Positions 18,640 through 30,872 of a stretch of 64,000 bases of DNA are shown here, one piece after another. How positions within the stretch are numbered: the stretch's first letter is position 1; the number at the start of each line of letters is the position of its first letter. Both the position numbers and the translations under genes were made by a program. Below the pieces are notes generated by a model. It made no database searches. It was not told the DNA's origin and was given only the letters and a program-made list of their open reading frames with translations. Origin of the DNA: Sinotaia quadrata (lineage: Eukaryota; Mollusca; Gastropoda; Architaenioglossa; Viviparidae); the NCBI GenBank assembly GCA_028829895.1, contig CM054178.1:68376835-68440834 (forward strand), given 5' to 3'.

Positions 18640-20990
18640 CCCTCTTAGTTTGTTTTGAGTGATAGTATTATAAGTATATTAATGAGTTGCCCTCTTAGTC
18701 TGTTTTGAGTGATAGTATTATAAGTATATTCATATTAATAAAATGGCATTACACCTTCGATATGTAATACAATAGCTGTATTGACAGTAGATTCTCACTA
18801 TTATATTTTGAGTTTTGAAATTTATTTACAACATATAAAAAAAACTTATTGCAGCCATAAGCAATTGAAAAAATTGCATGCTGCAATTTAGTGGATTAGA
18901 ACAATAAACATGTTGCAGCCAGTACGTTAGAAAAAACATGTTGCAGCCAGTATGTTAGAAAAAAAACACTTTTACATGTTGCAGCTGAAGTGACAGAATA
19001 ATTGCGACAGGAATGGAATGTAAATGGTTGAGAGCACACAGAATTCCATCAACGTTACCTTACTGTCAACGAGTTACCATGACATAGCTATTTTTATTTA
19101 AAGTACGATTTAAATTAATTACCGATATGCCTGATAGAGACCACATCAACCTGTTTCATCAATAGCCGTTGAACTATTACTAATAGTACTTTATCCTGTG
19201 GCCACATTCCATAATTAATTATTAGTTATACCGGACATAGATATAACTTTTAGGTAACAGGCTTGAGGATACTGACTTTAAACACTCTGATTCTGTCATT
19301 AGAAATTGTATATTCACAAAGTTAACAGAATGCATTTGAATAATAGTTAGGAATGAACACAGGAAATGTATAGCCAATAGTGAAGAGTGTAAGTATAGCT
19401 GGTACTGTAAAGGTACATCCACCATTGTACACAGCAGAAGTAAGGAGAGTAGTAATATAAGACATTAAACATTTTAAATCATTCGAGGAATGGACATTTC
19501 ACATTTATCAGTAAAAAACTTCATGTATTGACACTTCGGACAGAGCCCAACCTCAATCATGAGTGTCCCGACTCACGTGATGAACAATCATGCTTTCCAA
19601 GAAAACCAGGACGTGAAACATTCTAAAGCTGTCGCAATTATTTTTTGTTAATGAATTTATTTCTACAAAAATTTTCTGACATAAGTTAATTTCAAGATAA
19701 GTTATTATCACCTTATTACTATCATTTCCTTACCTGAATGACAGAGGTGTGGTTACAGATCTGCACAAGTCACCCCGACAACGAAATGTGTAAAGCCGCC
19801 TATCACGTAAATATCTCACGGTTTACCGGAGCAATGTAGTTTATGGACACGAGATATCAGACTGGGTAATTAAAAAAACAAACATACGAGCCTTATGAAT
19901 GTAAGAGTTTGCTATGCACACTTACACACTTCTGTCTGCGGTATTATGCTGTGGTCATTGTAATTTAATTTTTAAATTAAGAATTTATCTAAGAACTAAT
20001 CCTGATTTATCTTTATTATCAGTGATTCCAGGAGGTTCTTGATAGTATATTCTTTGTGCCAACTCTTCCTTCTTTTTCCCTCTCTCTTCTTTTCAACATT
20101 CTAATCCTCTACCCCCCCCCCCAATTACACTATCTACTCCCTTACAATAAGAAAAACATGTAAGTCAAAGAGTGAAAATGAAGACCAATATTTTAATATT
20201 TACATTACTATTGTAATAATACCGTATGAACAAAATATATGGCAACTACATTTCCATAATGTTATATACACACATATACCTATTAGGAGATACATTTAAT
20301 TCCTAAAAAATTGTTTAATTTAAATACATTTTTAGCATGAAATTCCTTCGTAAATCAAACAAAAATAGCAGCTATAATTTCTTATAATATAAATTAAGCA
20401 CTATGCAAATAATGCATCACAAAAATTATCAACTATACATAATAACTAAGACCCTAATAAAATATAACCCCAAATTACATAACATAAAATAATAATACCA
20501 TAATCTAATTATCAAAAATCTATATCTTAAAGCATATTTTGCTACCTAAGCACCTTCACTGCCTCGTTCTAATTTTAAGCTTTTAAAATAACTACACAAC
20601 AACAAAATACATAACAATACTAATCTAACCATAAATACAATTAAAAAATTAAATATATTTGAATTGAATAGCTTGATTAGCTTTTCTAACTGTTAGGGCA
20701 GTTAAAAACCCACCTTGTGCACTCTTCCGTGATCAACAGATTTCATAACATATGTCCAAACAACTATACTAAACTTAACAAATGGGTATGTCGACAATTT
20801 AACTAAAAATCATATAGGCCCCCAAAATCTATTGAATTTTTCCAATATATTTATTACCATAAGATTTTCTACATAACAATATAAGTAATAACCCAATTAA
20901 CAACAATCGTTAAACCCCTAAGTGTAACCACCCAGCTAATTTATCCCCATCTCTGTAAAATTTGCAATTATGCGTTTTATTTACAAAGAT
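18640..20990. other. Duplicated non-coding block (copy A)
   Basis: 18640-20040 is highly similar to 32660-34070 but no gene was recognised in either copy. 20040-20940 is AT-rich, absent from copy B, and looks like an insertion in A or a deletion in B. Confidence 0.5.
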
Positions 20991-21044
20991 AATAAACGTG
21001 GGCTGTACATGATGGCAAGGAAAGAAATGCAGAAAAACAAAGAG

Positions 21045-21178
<134 letters not shown>

Positions 21179-21534
21179 TAAACAAAAATATAATTGTTCT
21201 TCAAAAAGTACGACATAATTTTGATTCTTATACACTGTCCACATTGTATAAACACGGCCTAATACCCTTGCCTAGAATGCAACACATTACAAACGTGTCG
21301 TATTTTCATGAAACAGGAGTACTTCAAATCGATATCTCTATATCTCATCGTCCCGATAATGTCGCCTATATTGTGACTAGTCTTAGGCATGTGATAGACG
21401 TGAAAGTTATAGTTGAATGACCAGAGCAACCTCATATTTTACAGCCAGGGTTACATTAAGGTTACAGACAAGATAGCCTGACAAGTAGCGTAGACAATGA
21501 GTCACACCAAAACGAGCAATCAAAGTACAAGCAA

Positions 21535-21620
21535 TCTATCTATCCATCTATCCATCTATCCACCCATCCATCCATCCATCCACCCATCTATCTATCTATC
21601 TATCTATCTATCCATCCATT
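21535..21620. repeat. (TATC)n/(CATC)n microsatellite
   Basis: Tetranucleotide array. In duplication copy B a (CT)n run of about 100 bp occupies this position. Confidence 0.93.
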
Positions 21621-22477
21621 CATTCGTCCGCTGTTACACACATTATCATATCTATGTCATTGATCTTTATAAGTCCATTTCACAAACTTTATCACAGTTA
21701 TACAATTTCTTCTGACACGTGCTGTATAAAGTGTAGTACTGATAGAAATTTAAAAAAATAAACAAAAGGTAGTTAAAATAAGGATACCTGTAAAAGTCAA
21801 GAGGCAAAAGCACGTATTGTATATTTGGTAGATTATGTACGGCAAGTAACTCCTCTCGTATAAACATTACCAGCGATGTGAAATAACGCCTTTTTCGATG
21901 TCTGACGTATAGTTATCTACCGTCGCGGATGCAGATGTACTGACGTGTCAGCACAACGGTCAAGAGGTGCTCTGAGTAGTCACTTCAGGAATAGTGGAAA
22001 TGTCTAATTAAAGCAAATCAGGCCTGATGGAAGCAGCGGTATGCTCTTTATATGGATGCATTGAGGGTCGTCTACATTTATCTAACAATGAAAGGTGGAT
22101 GGCATATGACAGGGTGCATGACAGTTTAACAACTTTAACTGAAGAACTAGATAACTTGTCGCGTTCAAAGTACTCATCAAAAAAAATCCGACGGTCATGG
22201 TCATTTGCTTGAATTTTCACTCTCAATGTGACTTATTTTTCACACAGTTTTTCACATGGTCAGGTTTATGTTGCATTTTCTGTTTGGGTAACTTTGCTCT
22301 GCCACATTATCTAACTAACAAATTATCTATAAATCTATTTCTCCACCTACCTACCTATCTATCCTATGACTGTCATCATAAGGTGACGTTTAAATTCTTT
22401 TTTCTTTACTGTTTAGAAATGTTAACGTATGTAATATGCTCTCTCTCTCTCCCTCTCTCTCTCTCTTAACACACGGT

Positions 22478-22600
22478 TCACCGACAAATGCGCGCCGACA
22501 AAAATGCGATGGACAAAAGCGCGCCGACAAAAGCGCGCTCTTTGAAATCGACAAATTCGCGCCGACAAATGCGCGCCGACAAAATCGCGATAAACATCAC
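22478..22600 (+). repeat. GC-rich terminal/subterminal repeats of a MULE-type transposon
   Basis: Six or more short direct repeats of CGACAAA joined to GCGC blocks (for example TGCGCGCCGACAAA). They lie upstream of the MULE-like transposase reading frame and differ sharply in base composition from the flanks. This is consistent with one transposon terminus; the opposite terminus was not found. Confidence 0.55.
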
Positions 22601-22909
22601 CAAGTAAAGAATGGCAGGAAGTGTTAAGTATGTTCGCTCTATTACGTAACTGCACACATTGCAGGACGGAGGGAGGGAACCTGCAAGGTAGAATTCAATA
22701 GACCTAAGTATCTTAGGAGGCACCGACCTTTAGAGAACCGTCATTCAACCGTGACTATGCAGACAAAGGGGGAAGACTAGGGAACTAATTATGTCACAGG
22801 GGGCAGATGCTGATTTTTAGCGCCATTTTTTCAGCGCGATACCAGCAAAACCCTAAATCATTATTTACAATCAGAGATTTAACTAGACCAGACGTACCTC
22901 TACGCTCTT

Positions 22910-23880
22910 TTGACCGTGGAATTTGTCAGCAACACAGGACTTTTCCTTTTAATCAAACTGAGTTACCTAAGCCATGGATATATTAAGTCACAGAAAGGAA
23001 AGGAACAAATGTTTTATGAAGGGTATCGATATCGCCGCGACAAGCTCAATCAAGATGGATCGTCTTGGTGGAGGTGTATAAAACAACAAGGTGCCGGTAG
23101 ACTTAAGAAGAATACAGACGGGACACTAAAAAAGAGTACTGAACACATGCACGCTCCAGACACCACTAAAAGTGAAACCGAAAAAGTCAAGGCAACTATA
23201 CGAAAACGCGCTGTAAATGGAGTGGAAAAACCTCGTCAGATTATTGTGAACAGCACAACAGGAGTTTCGCTGGAAGCTGTGCACCTTATGCCGACGTATT
23301 CTGCAAGCCAAAGAACTATCGAGCGGAAAAGAAAGAGGGCTGGTGTCGATAACCCCAGGCCACATTCTGTTCAAGAAATCATTCTTCCGGATACTCTGAA
23401 GGTTACAATACGTAATGAAAATTTTCTTCTTTGGGATTCGGGTGATCAAGACACAAACAGAATGTTCATATTCGGCACTGCAGCAAATCTTCAGCTGTTG
23501 CAGCAATATTCGCACTGGTTTATGGATGGAACATTCAAGATAGCTCCTGACGTATTTCTACAGGTATTTACCATTAATGCTTTGATTGACAATCGTTCAA
23601 TTCCATTAATATATGTGCTAATGAGAACTAAAACACAAAATGAGTATGTGTGGGTTTTCCAGAAATTGCTCGAATTGCGACCATCTATCACCCCTACCAG
23701 CGTTCTGATTGATTTCGAAATAGCAATTAATAATGCACTGGTTATTGTATTTCCGAATGTTACAATACTCGGTTGTCTTTTCTTGGCCAGTCACTGTGGC
23801 GTCGAATACAAAACGAAGGTTTATCAAGTGCATATCGCGACGACGAAAATGTTAAAATGTATTTAAAGATGCTAATTGTG
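22910..23880 (+). pseudogene. MULE-type transposase with FLYWCH domain, frameshifted and truncated
   Basis: Remnant of a Mutator-like DNA transposon. Numbering from 22910, a FLYWCH-type zinc-finger region covers about residues 24-84 (FYEGYRYRRDK, WWRC at 53-56, HMH at 79-81). The position usually occupied by the second Cys reads GAGR. The transposase core follows: FMDGTFKIAP (D206) and VLIDFEIAINNA (D268), the first two acidic residues of the DDE set. Around 23770 the frame breaks just after the GC-F/L-F motif, and the family's characteristic sequence continues in another frame from about 23773 to 23880. The third acidic residue is missing because the element stops abruptly at about 23881, where family R repeat sequence begins. 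No ATG-initiated start was identified. Confidence 0.85.
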
Positions 23881-23915
23881 GATGAGAGAAAACGTTTACA
23901 GTGCCCGCATATCCG

Positions 23916-23975
<60 letters not shown>

Positions 23976-24090
23976 CGAGTGGTGTCTTCTGGAGAATTAT
24001 TAATAACAGAAATTAAAATTCTCATCACTTGAAGTTAGTTATGAATGATTAAATAAGGATAATAATAGTCATAACCAATAACTAGTGTAG
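23881..24090 (+). mobile_element. Family R repeat fragment with internal (GA)n
   Basis: Matches the GAGAGAAAACGTTTACAG and GGAGAATTATTAATAACA segments of other copies (for example 37735-37890). A (GA)n run at 23927-23972 sits where other copies have only a short GAGAGAGATGAG stretch. Confidence 0.7.
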
Positions 24091-24935
24091 CATTGTGTTG
24101 TGTAACAGAAACTATTCTGTAGTGTTTCTTCACACTCTCATATTTTCCGGGCATGCAACCCCATCAGCTGAGGCCGAAGGAAGGAGCAATTGTAGAGTTC
24201 CTTCACAATCTCAATCCAAGAAAAGACTCTTTAATGGTATCCAGTTGGTCATCACAATTTAATTACAGCAGAAGTAAAGTTAAAGTCATCACTGTTCCCA
24301 GAATTGATTTACAACCGAGTGATGTCAATTTGCCTTTCAAAGTTGAAGCATCATGAGTTACCAGTAATGCCCACTTTAGCAATGATTGTTAACTAGTCTC
24401 AAGGACGTGTACGAGTACGTGGGAATTCTTTTGAGTGATACGGTATTTTCGGATGGCCACTGTCACATCCGCCCTCTCAAGTGGTGACGGGAAGGAAGTG
24501 GACGTACATATTTGTTAGCAACGACGTCGGACTGTGAAGTTGGTAACACAAAGTCCACAATACAGAGACATCAATGGTGACTGGGTGGAGGATCAAACTT
24601 TATTCTGTATTGAAAGGGGACGTTTTGCTGACGTGTGTGCTAGTGAGTGTGCGAGTGGGGATGGTGGTGAATGTTATGTGGACAATACTAGACAATACAA
24701 GAGAATTATTAATAACATAAATTAAGATTATCGCCATTTGTGATTAGTTATGGGTGATTAAATAAATAATAATAATCGTAACCAATAACCAGACACATAT
24801 TGACTTTAAACAAACTTATTTCCAATTATTAAACCAATTCTTACCCATAACTTACAAACAACAGGTCATTCTTTCGATATTTTTCAAGGTACTCAAGCAC
24901 TACGATTTCCAATTTTTTTAAATTAAAAAAGAAGA
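24091..24935. other. Unassigned sequence between transposon remnants and copy B
   Basis: A short open frame (24153-24353, +) has no recognised domain. A second family R tail lies at about 24700-24790 (ATTAGTTATGGGTGATTAAA). Nothing else is supported. Confidence 0.4.
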
Positions 24936-25503
24936 CCCAGTAATGTGGCTTTATTTATTATTCATAATTTAATTATGTGAAACTTTATTTTATTGTATAA
25001 AGTATTAAAATATTATAATTGGAATTAGTAATTTATGGTGGGCATGTGTGTGTGTTTGTGTGGGTGTACTCCTAATGATGTCTAGTGTATGCTTAATGAT
25101 ATCATAATGTCTAGTGTATGCTTAATGATATCATACACTCGTTTTAATAGCATAGGCTGAATACGGTGCATCAGAAAATGAACTGATTAAATATTATGAC
25201 AAGAAATGTAACATTTAAAAAATGTAAATTATCTTTTCAATTAAAATCATAAACTATCACGCCTACTATTACTTTCATTCTAAAATTTAAGCTGAAGAAA
25301 AACTGAACTCAGCTGTAGAAGTTAAATCAAAATAATAATTATGTCTCATAAATCAGATATCTTATGCGGTTTCAAATAAATATAAAACATCGCTGTATAT
25401 GAAACAGTGCAAGACTTTAGTGGACTAAGGAGAGTCAAAATGGCGCGGCTAATGAATGCCTCTTAACAATGCATTTAGACTGTCACGCTTTCCGTAGTTG
25501 TCA

Positions 25504-25947
25504 TTAAATTATCTCCCCGGCTGCACGAGCTAGTTTGTACTCTCGCCACATCTGGCACTGTGCACACATCCCGCACCAACAGATCACGCACTGGTCACAG
25601 ATCATTGAACCCTGCATCACAAGCAATCAATATAACGCGATTGTTATCACTGCCCCCCCCCCCCTTAATAATGAGACGGATACGTAGATAGAATGAAGGA
25701 TGGATAAATTGATAAATGGATAGACTAATAGGTGGATAAGTAAACAGATGGATAGGTAGATGAGTGGATGCGTCGTGCCTGATAGATAGGTAGAGACAAA
25801 CACACAAACAGATAGATAGATAGATAGATAGATTGATTGATAGATAGATAGATGGATAGATAGATAGACAGACAGATAGATAGATAGATAGATGGATGGA
25901 TGGTTTGATAGATAGATAGATAGACAGATAGTTAGATAGATAAATAA

Positions 25948-25980
<33 letters not shown>

Positions 25981-27379
25981 AGATAGATAGATGAAAAGAT
26001 AGAAAGATTGATGGATAGATAGATAGATAGATAGATGGATGGATGGATGGATAGATAGATAGATAGATAGATTAAATAAACTTATTCATTGAAATTATAA
26101 AGATTTAAATTACAGACATACCTCAATGCCAAGTTGTGCTCGAACTTTGGTCCTCATAATGACAAGATAATTTCCCACACAGCACGGCACACAGCAAGAT
26201 TCTTGCAATTGGCAAGACATAATCATGGCAGAGATATTAAAGCAGCCACAGAGGTTACAACAGATCGAGGCGTAGCTTCCAAAGCAACATACAGTTAGAC
26301 CTTGATGAACACAGAGTTATAAATGACTACATTAGGAAATTACACACACACACACATACAATTAGACCTTGATGAACACATAGTTATAAATGACTACATT
26401 AGGAAATTACACACACACATACAATTAGACGTTGATGAACACAGAGTTATAAATGACTACATTAGGAAATTACACACACACACACACACACACATACAAT
26501 TAGACCTTGATGAACACAGAGTTATAAATGACTATATTAGGAAATTACACACACACACACACACACATACACAAACACACACATATAATTCTTACAAGTG
26601 AAATGTTGATATTTATAAATATAATATGCGCTGACTTTAAATAAACTGCACTTACAAACAAAAGATGCGAACATTTAATAATATTATTATATAGAGAAGT
26701 GCGTAACTCTAGATACATTTAGAAAGCAGACATTTTTATTCTTTGGATAATATTCTGACAAAATAAATGTATCTTTCCGAACTCCATTGAATTAGGTGGA
26801 TCGGGGGTCAACCAAGAGAAAAGACGTGTATCTTAATTTAACGAACGACTTGAGTGGTTGGTGGAGTAATGGAGAAATGACTGTACATTTCCATACTGAA
26901 TGAAGTATGAATGACATGACGAATAATGAAGAAGAGTACAGAGAATGGAGTAGAATTATGATTGAATGGGCGAGAAAGATTTATTGTAATTTCATTACAA
27001 AGTAATATTCAACGCCAACCGACTGGCAGACAGGTGGGGGAATGGATGAGTATAAATGAATGTTGTTGTTTGTGTTTGTGCGCATATGTATAAGTAAGTG
27101 GCTAAAATAAAATCCAAATGGAATGGTTTCGTAGATAGACAGGCAACCATCCAGTCAGCCAGACAGATAGATAGACATAAACACATAAATAGAATGTCAT
27201 ATATTGTCATATGAGTGTGTGCTAAGAGAGAGACAGTAGATAGATAGACAGATATACAGGCAGGTAGGCAGACAGACAGACAGATAGATAGATAGATAGG
27301 TAGATAGAGAGATATAGAGAGAGATGGATATATAGATAGATAGATAGATAAATAAATAGAGAGATAGAGTGATAGATAG

Positions 27380-27413
<34 letters not shown>

Positions 27414-29946
27414 TGTGGCAGTGTACATTTTTCTATCTCTATTTCTAAACTTAATTATTATTAAAATGTTAAATTTTCAAAGTGACCTGACAGTGCGCAA
27501 TTCTTATTCTGCTATTTTTAAATGTCAAATTTGAAGTAAACAACTCAGGTGGAGGATAGGCAAGGAATTGCTGATGCAATCCAAACCAGTTCCAACAGTT
27601 TGATTAGTTTTTTTCTGACTAATAGTCTTACAATTCTTTATAACTCTATCATCCAGTGGGGATGGACAAGAAGCTTCTTTGTTAATTAATTACTCTATTC
27701 TAATCAGTTTGAATTTGAACACACTCGAGATATGTCACAAAGGCGATCATTAGCATAAGGTAGGTTAACTGACTGATAAAGAAAGAATGGACTTAGAATA
27801 TTTTGTACATATTTGCTATTGATCTATGATTTGAATTGGAGAATGTTTATCTAATTGAACTATTATTTCTATGTTCACTAATTTTGATTGCGTTGTACAT
27901 TATACTTGATCGACGCTATATTCCTTATGCTGTGTACATCGGGCTAACAAAATTGTTGCAGGATTTGTAAGTTGAGAATGTATGTAAGAGAGAAAGGGTT
28001 TTTAGAAATGAAGTATGCCTGAAATTTAGTGCTGCCTTAATTTGACTTTTACTTTTGTCACGTTGTGTTATGGTGACTGTTGTGCGCTACCGAATTACTT
28101 TGGCGTGTGAGTCGGGCGTTATCATCAACTTATTAGTAAAACATGTTGCTGTAAGTTGAGTCGGGCGTTATCATCAACTTATTAGTAAAACATGTTGCTG
28201 TAAGTTGAGTCTGGCACTATCATCAACTTATTAGTAAAACATGTTGCTGTAAGTTGAGTCGGGCGTTATCATCAACTTATTAGTAAAACATGTTGCTGTA
28301 AGTTGAGTCGGGCATTATCATCAACTTATTAGTAAAACATGTTGCTGTAAGTTGATTCCTGTGAATTCCATTCGAAAGCCAATGCAGCAGAAATGGTGGA
28401 TTGAATTTCGTCTCGAGAATTCTCAAGATTGTCTTGAATGTTCCTCGTAGTGTGCTGAGTAACACATACGGAAATTTAAAAAAAAACAACATTTCTCCTG
28501 ATGTGCTTGATAGTGCATGTGCAAGTCAAGACGATTCTCTATGGCATGCTTGGAGAGCTTGTCGAAGATCCTGGAACAGTCATGTAACTTGCCTTTAGAA
28601 AGGACATATGGACCTCGCCTTGAAAAACAGTGACTGACTGCAAACCACGTGATGGTGAAACGTGCTGTTGACAGCTGTCATCATTGAAAAGGTAATGTCC
28701 ATTTACTTTTATTATTTCTCTAAAACTCCACTCTCATTTCCAGAAGATATCCATGAACTTGACTATAGATTTATGTTATTGACTGATTTTGCCTATGCGA
28801 GGATAAACTGAATAATTGTCCAATTTTAAGTGAAAATTGATGTGAAGTGATGTAAATGTGAATGCTCTTTGATTATATTCATACCTTGTATATTTGATTG
28901 TTGATTTAATAAAATTGTTGTTAATGTTATTGACCATCTTACACATATTGATTACCATACGTTGGAAGAGAAAGTGGGTGGATGGAGGATCGCTAAAATA
29001 GATTTACAGACTGATTTATCTTCTCCTTTAGTAAGATGTTTTCCACTTATGGAAATATTGTGTGATGGTAAATGTTTATCTTTAATGATGTGGAAGAGAG
29101 AAAACCTTGATATCTCCCGCAAATCTGCCATGTGAAGGATATGAGTGGTGTCTTCTGGAGAATTATTAATAATATAAGTTAAGCTTCTCATCACTTGTAA
29201 TTAGCTCTAGGTGATCAATAAGATTCTCATCACTTGTAATTAGTTTTGGGTGATCAATAAGATTTTCATCACTTGTAATTAGTTTTGGGTGATCAATTAA
29301 CAATAATAATCATAATCAATAACTAGAGTGGTATATCCGTCACAGATAGATACATTAAGTTACCTATGCCAATATCAGCCAAACATGAACACAAGCCTGT
29401 TCTCCACCCCCTTTTCTTGATGACTTGAGGTCCGGCAACTTCTTTGACAACCTCAACATTGGTCGATGGGTCACTGGTGGGCTGCGAAGTCACTGGTTGT
29501 AGGAAGACCATGGGTTGTTGTTGTTGTTGGTACATAATAGCAGGCTGTTGTTGGTACATATTAGAGAGTTGTTGTTGTTGGTACACATTAGGGAGTTGGT
29601 CTTGTTGGTACATAATAGCAGGCTGTTGTTGGTACATATTAGAGAGTTGTTGTTGTTGGTACACATTAGGGAGTTGGTCTTGTTGGTTCATATTAGTGGG
29701 TTGTTGTTGTTGTTGTTGGTACATATTAGTGGGCTGTTGTTGGTAAATATTAGCGGGTTGTTGTTGCTGTTGGTACATAGCAACAGGTTGTGGTTGCTGA
29801 TTCATATTAGCAGGTTGTCGTTGGTGTTGGTAGGTATTAGAGGATTGTTGTTGTTGAATGTATGGACCGCATGATGGATTGTACTGTTGATCTGGATGCT
29901 CGTAATCAGCTGGCGGCCACTCAAAGTTTTCATAAGTTGATCCAAG
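25504..29946 (-). CDS. PLAC8/cornifelin-like gene B with Gln-rich leader
   Basis: Same family and architecture as gene A. Minus-strand exons: 29946-29364 (phase 1 end, donor GTAACT), 26300-26122 (acceptor TCATCAAG, donor GTATGT, phase 0) and 25611-25504 (acceptor GATGCAG, TAA stop). Exon 1 encodes about 194 codons: [13 protein letters not shown], then a Gln-rich block of repeated MYQQQ / [15 protein letters not shown] units, [10 protein letters not shown], and [16 protein letters not shown]. Exon 2 gives the Cys-rich core ([37 protein letters not shown]). Exon 3 gives [21 protein letters not shown]. The exon 1 acceptor TTTGCTCTTTGTAG is intact, so a further 5' exon with the start codon is expected but was not identified; a (CT)n run begins about 50 bp upstream. 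Relative to gene C, the core has lost the canonical DCGTC motif. Function is unknown; the Pro/Gln leader and Cys-rich core are typical of the family. Confidence 0.8.
25808..26072. repeat. (GATA)n compound microsatellite
   Basis: Imperfect GATA/GACA/GATG array in intron 2 of gene B, equivalent to 14341-14545 in gene A but independently diverged. Confidence 0.95.
26291..26575 (-). repeat. Minisatellite of exon 2 splice acceptors, 4 units
   Basis: On the minus strand each unit reads (TG)n, TAATTTCCTAATGTAGTC, ATTTATAACTCTGTGTTCATC, AAG, then GTCTAA(C/T)TGTATG. The unit at 26291-26303 is the true exon 2 boundary. Three more copies at about 26358, 26420 and 26494 repeat the acceptor and about 13 exon bases. 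Gene A has only one copy. Confidence 0.88.
27225..27417. repeat. (GATA)n/(GACA)n microsatellite
   Basis: Tetranucleotide array in intron 1 of gene B leading into a family R copy, as at 15560-15655 in copy A. Confidence 0.93.
27418..27801 (+). mobile_element. Family R repeat, left segments
   Basis: TGTGGCAGTG and CTCTATTTCTAAACTTAATT motifs after a GATA array, then AACTCAGGTGGAGGATAG, ATCCAAACCAGTTCCAAC and CCAGTGGGGATGGAC. The last ~149 bp (27653-27801) recur almost unchanged at 30084-30232. Confidence 0.7.
28095..28358. repeat. Minisatellite, 49-bp unit, 5 copies
   Basis: Near-identical units containing GAGTCGGGCGTTATCATCAA and AACATGTTGCTGTAAGTT, in intron 1 of gene B. Not seen in copy A. 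Confidence 0.94.
28775..29335 (+). mobile_element. Family R repeat, right segments
   Basis: TATGCGAGGATAAACTGAAT, the GTATATTTGATTGTTGATTT motif, AAGTGGGTGGATGGAGGATC, GGAAATATTGTGTGATGGTA, and a tail in which the ATCACTTGTAATTAG unit is repeated three times. It ends about 30 bp from the donor of PLAC8-B exon 1. Confidence 0.7.
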
Positions 29947-29987
29947 CTACAAAGAGCAAACACAAATGACAGAAAACTCACCAACTG

Positions 29988-29989
<2 letters not shown>

Positions 29990-30083
<94 letters not shown>
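29990..30083. repeat. (CT)n microsatellite
   Basis: About 46 CT units directly upstream (gene direction) of PLAC8-B exon 1. Flanked on the right by a copy of 27653-27801. Confidence 0.97.
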
Positions 30084-30086
<3 letters not shown>

Positions 30087-30600
30087 GTGGGGATGGACAA
30101 GAAGCTTCTTTGTTAATTAATTACTCTATTCTAATCAGTTTGAATTTGAACATACTCGAGATACGTCACAAAGGCGATCATTAGCATAAGGTAGGTTAAC
30201 TGACTGATAAAGAAAGAATGGACTTAGAATATCAATCAATCCATCCATCCATCCGTCCGCCCGTTTGCTATCTATTTATACATCCCTCCATCCCTCCGTC
30301 CGTCTGCCTGTCTGCCTATCTATCCATCCAACCATTTCACTGCTTATGAAAGTATTTTTTGTATAAGAGTTGGATGAAACAGCTCAGGTGGAGAATTTGC
30401 TAAAACTTTCTCATGCCATCCAAACCAGTTCCAACTGGATCAGTACCTTTTCTGGCTAATAGTTTCACACTTGTTCATAACAATTTCATCCAATGGGGAT
30501 GGACCGAAAGTTACTTTGTTGAAGATAGTTCTATATCCTAATCATTTTGATTTTGTCATAACTCGAGTCCCGTCATAAAGTGTAATTGCTATCTTATGGT
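30084..30600 (+). mobile_element. Family R repeat segments
   Basis: 30084-30232 is a near-identical copy of 27653-27801. After CATC/TATC simple sequence, 30365-30600 is an older copy of the same segment (ACAGCTCAGGTGGAG, ATCCAAACCAGTTCCAAC, ATCCAATGGGGATGGACC). Confidence 0.7.
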
Positions 30601-30872
30601 AAGTGTCACGGTCTAGGGGGAGTAATCGAAAAAACTTTATTTTTCTTTTAATGTATTATTACTTCCCCTTATCCGTCACAAGGTGCGTGCAATTTTTTTA
30701 AATACTTTTTTGTGGAATGAATGTAGCATCGATACATACATTGCCAGTTAGTTTATGTGCATGCATATTTGCTATGCATATATAGTATCTTAATTAGAAT
30801 TATCTACTTCTTTATTTACTTCGAGATTACTTATGTTAAGAGTAGATAGAAATTGTTTTTAATCTTTTATAT

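Noticed and set aside
29946..29996. A tiny upstream exon (ATG CAG TTG then GTGAGT) giving PLAC8-B a start codon
   Set aside because: It would need a 35-bp intron, below what is plausible for an animal, and the putative exon runs straight into the (CT)n tract.
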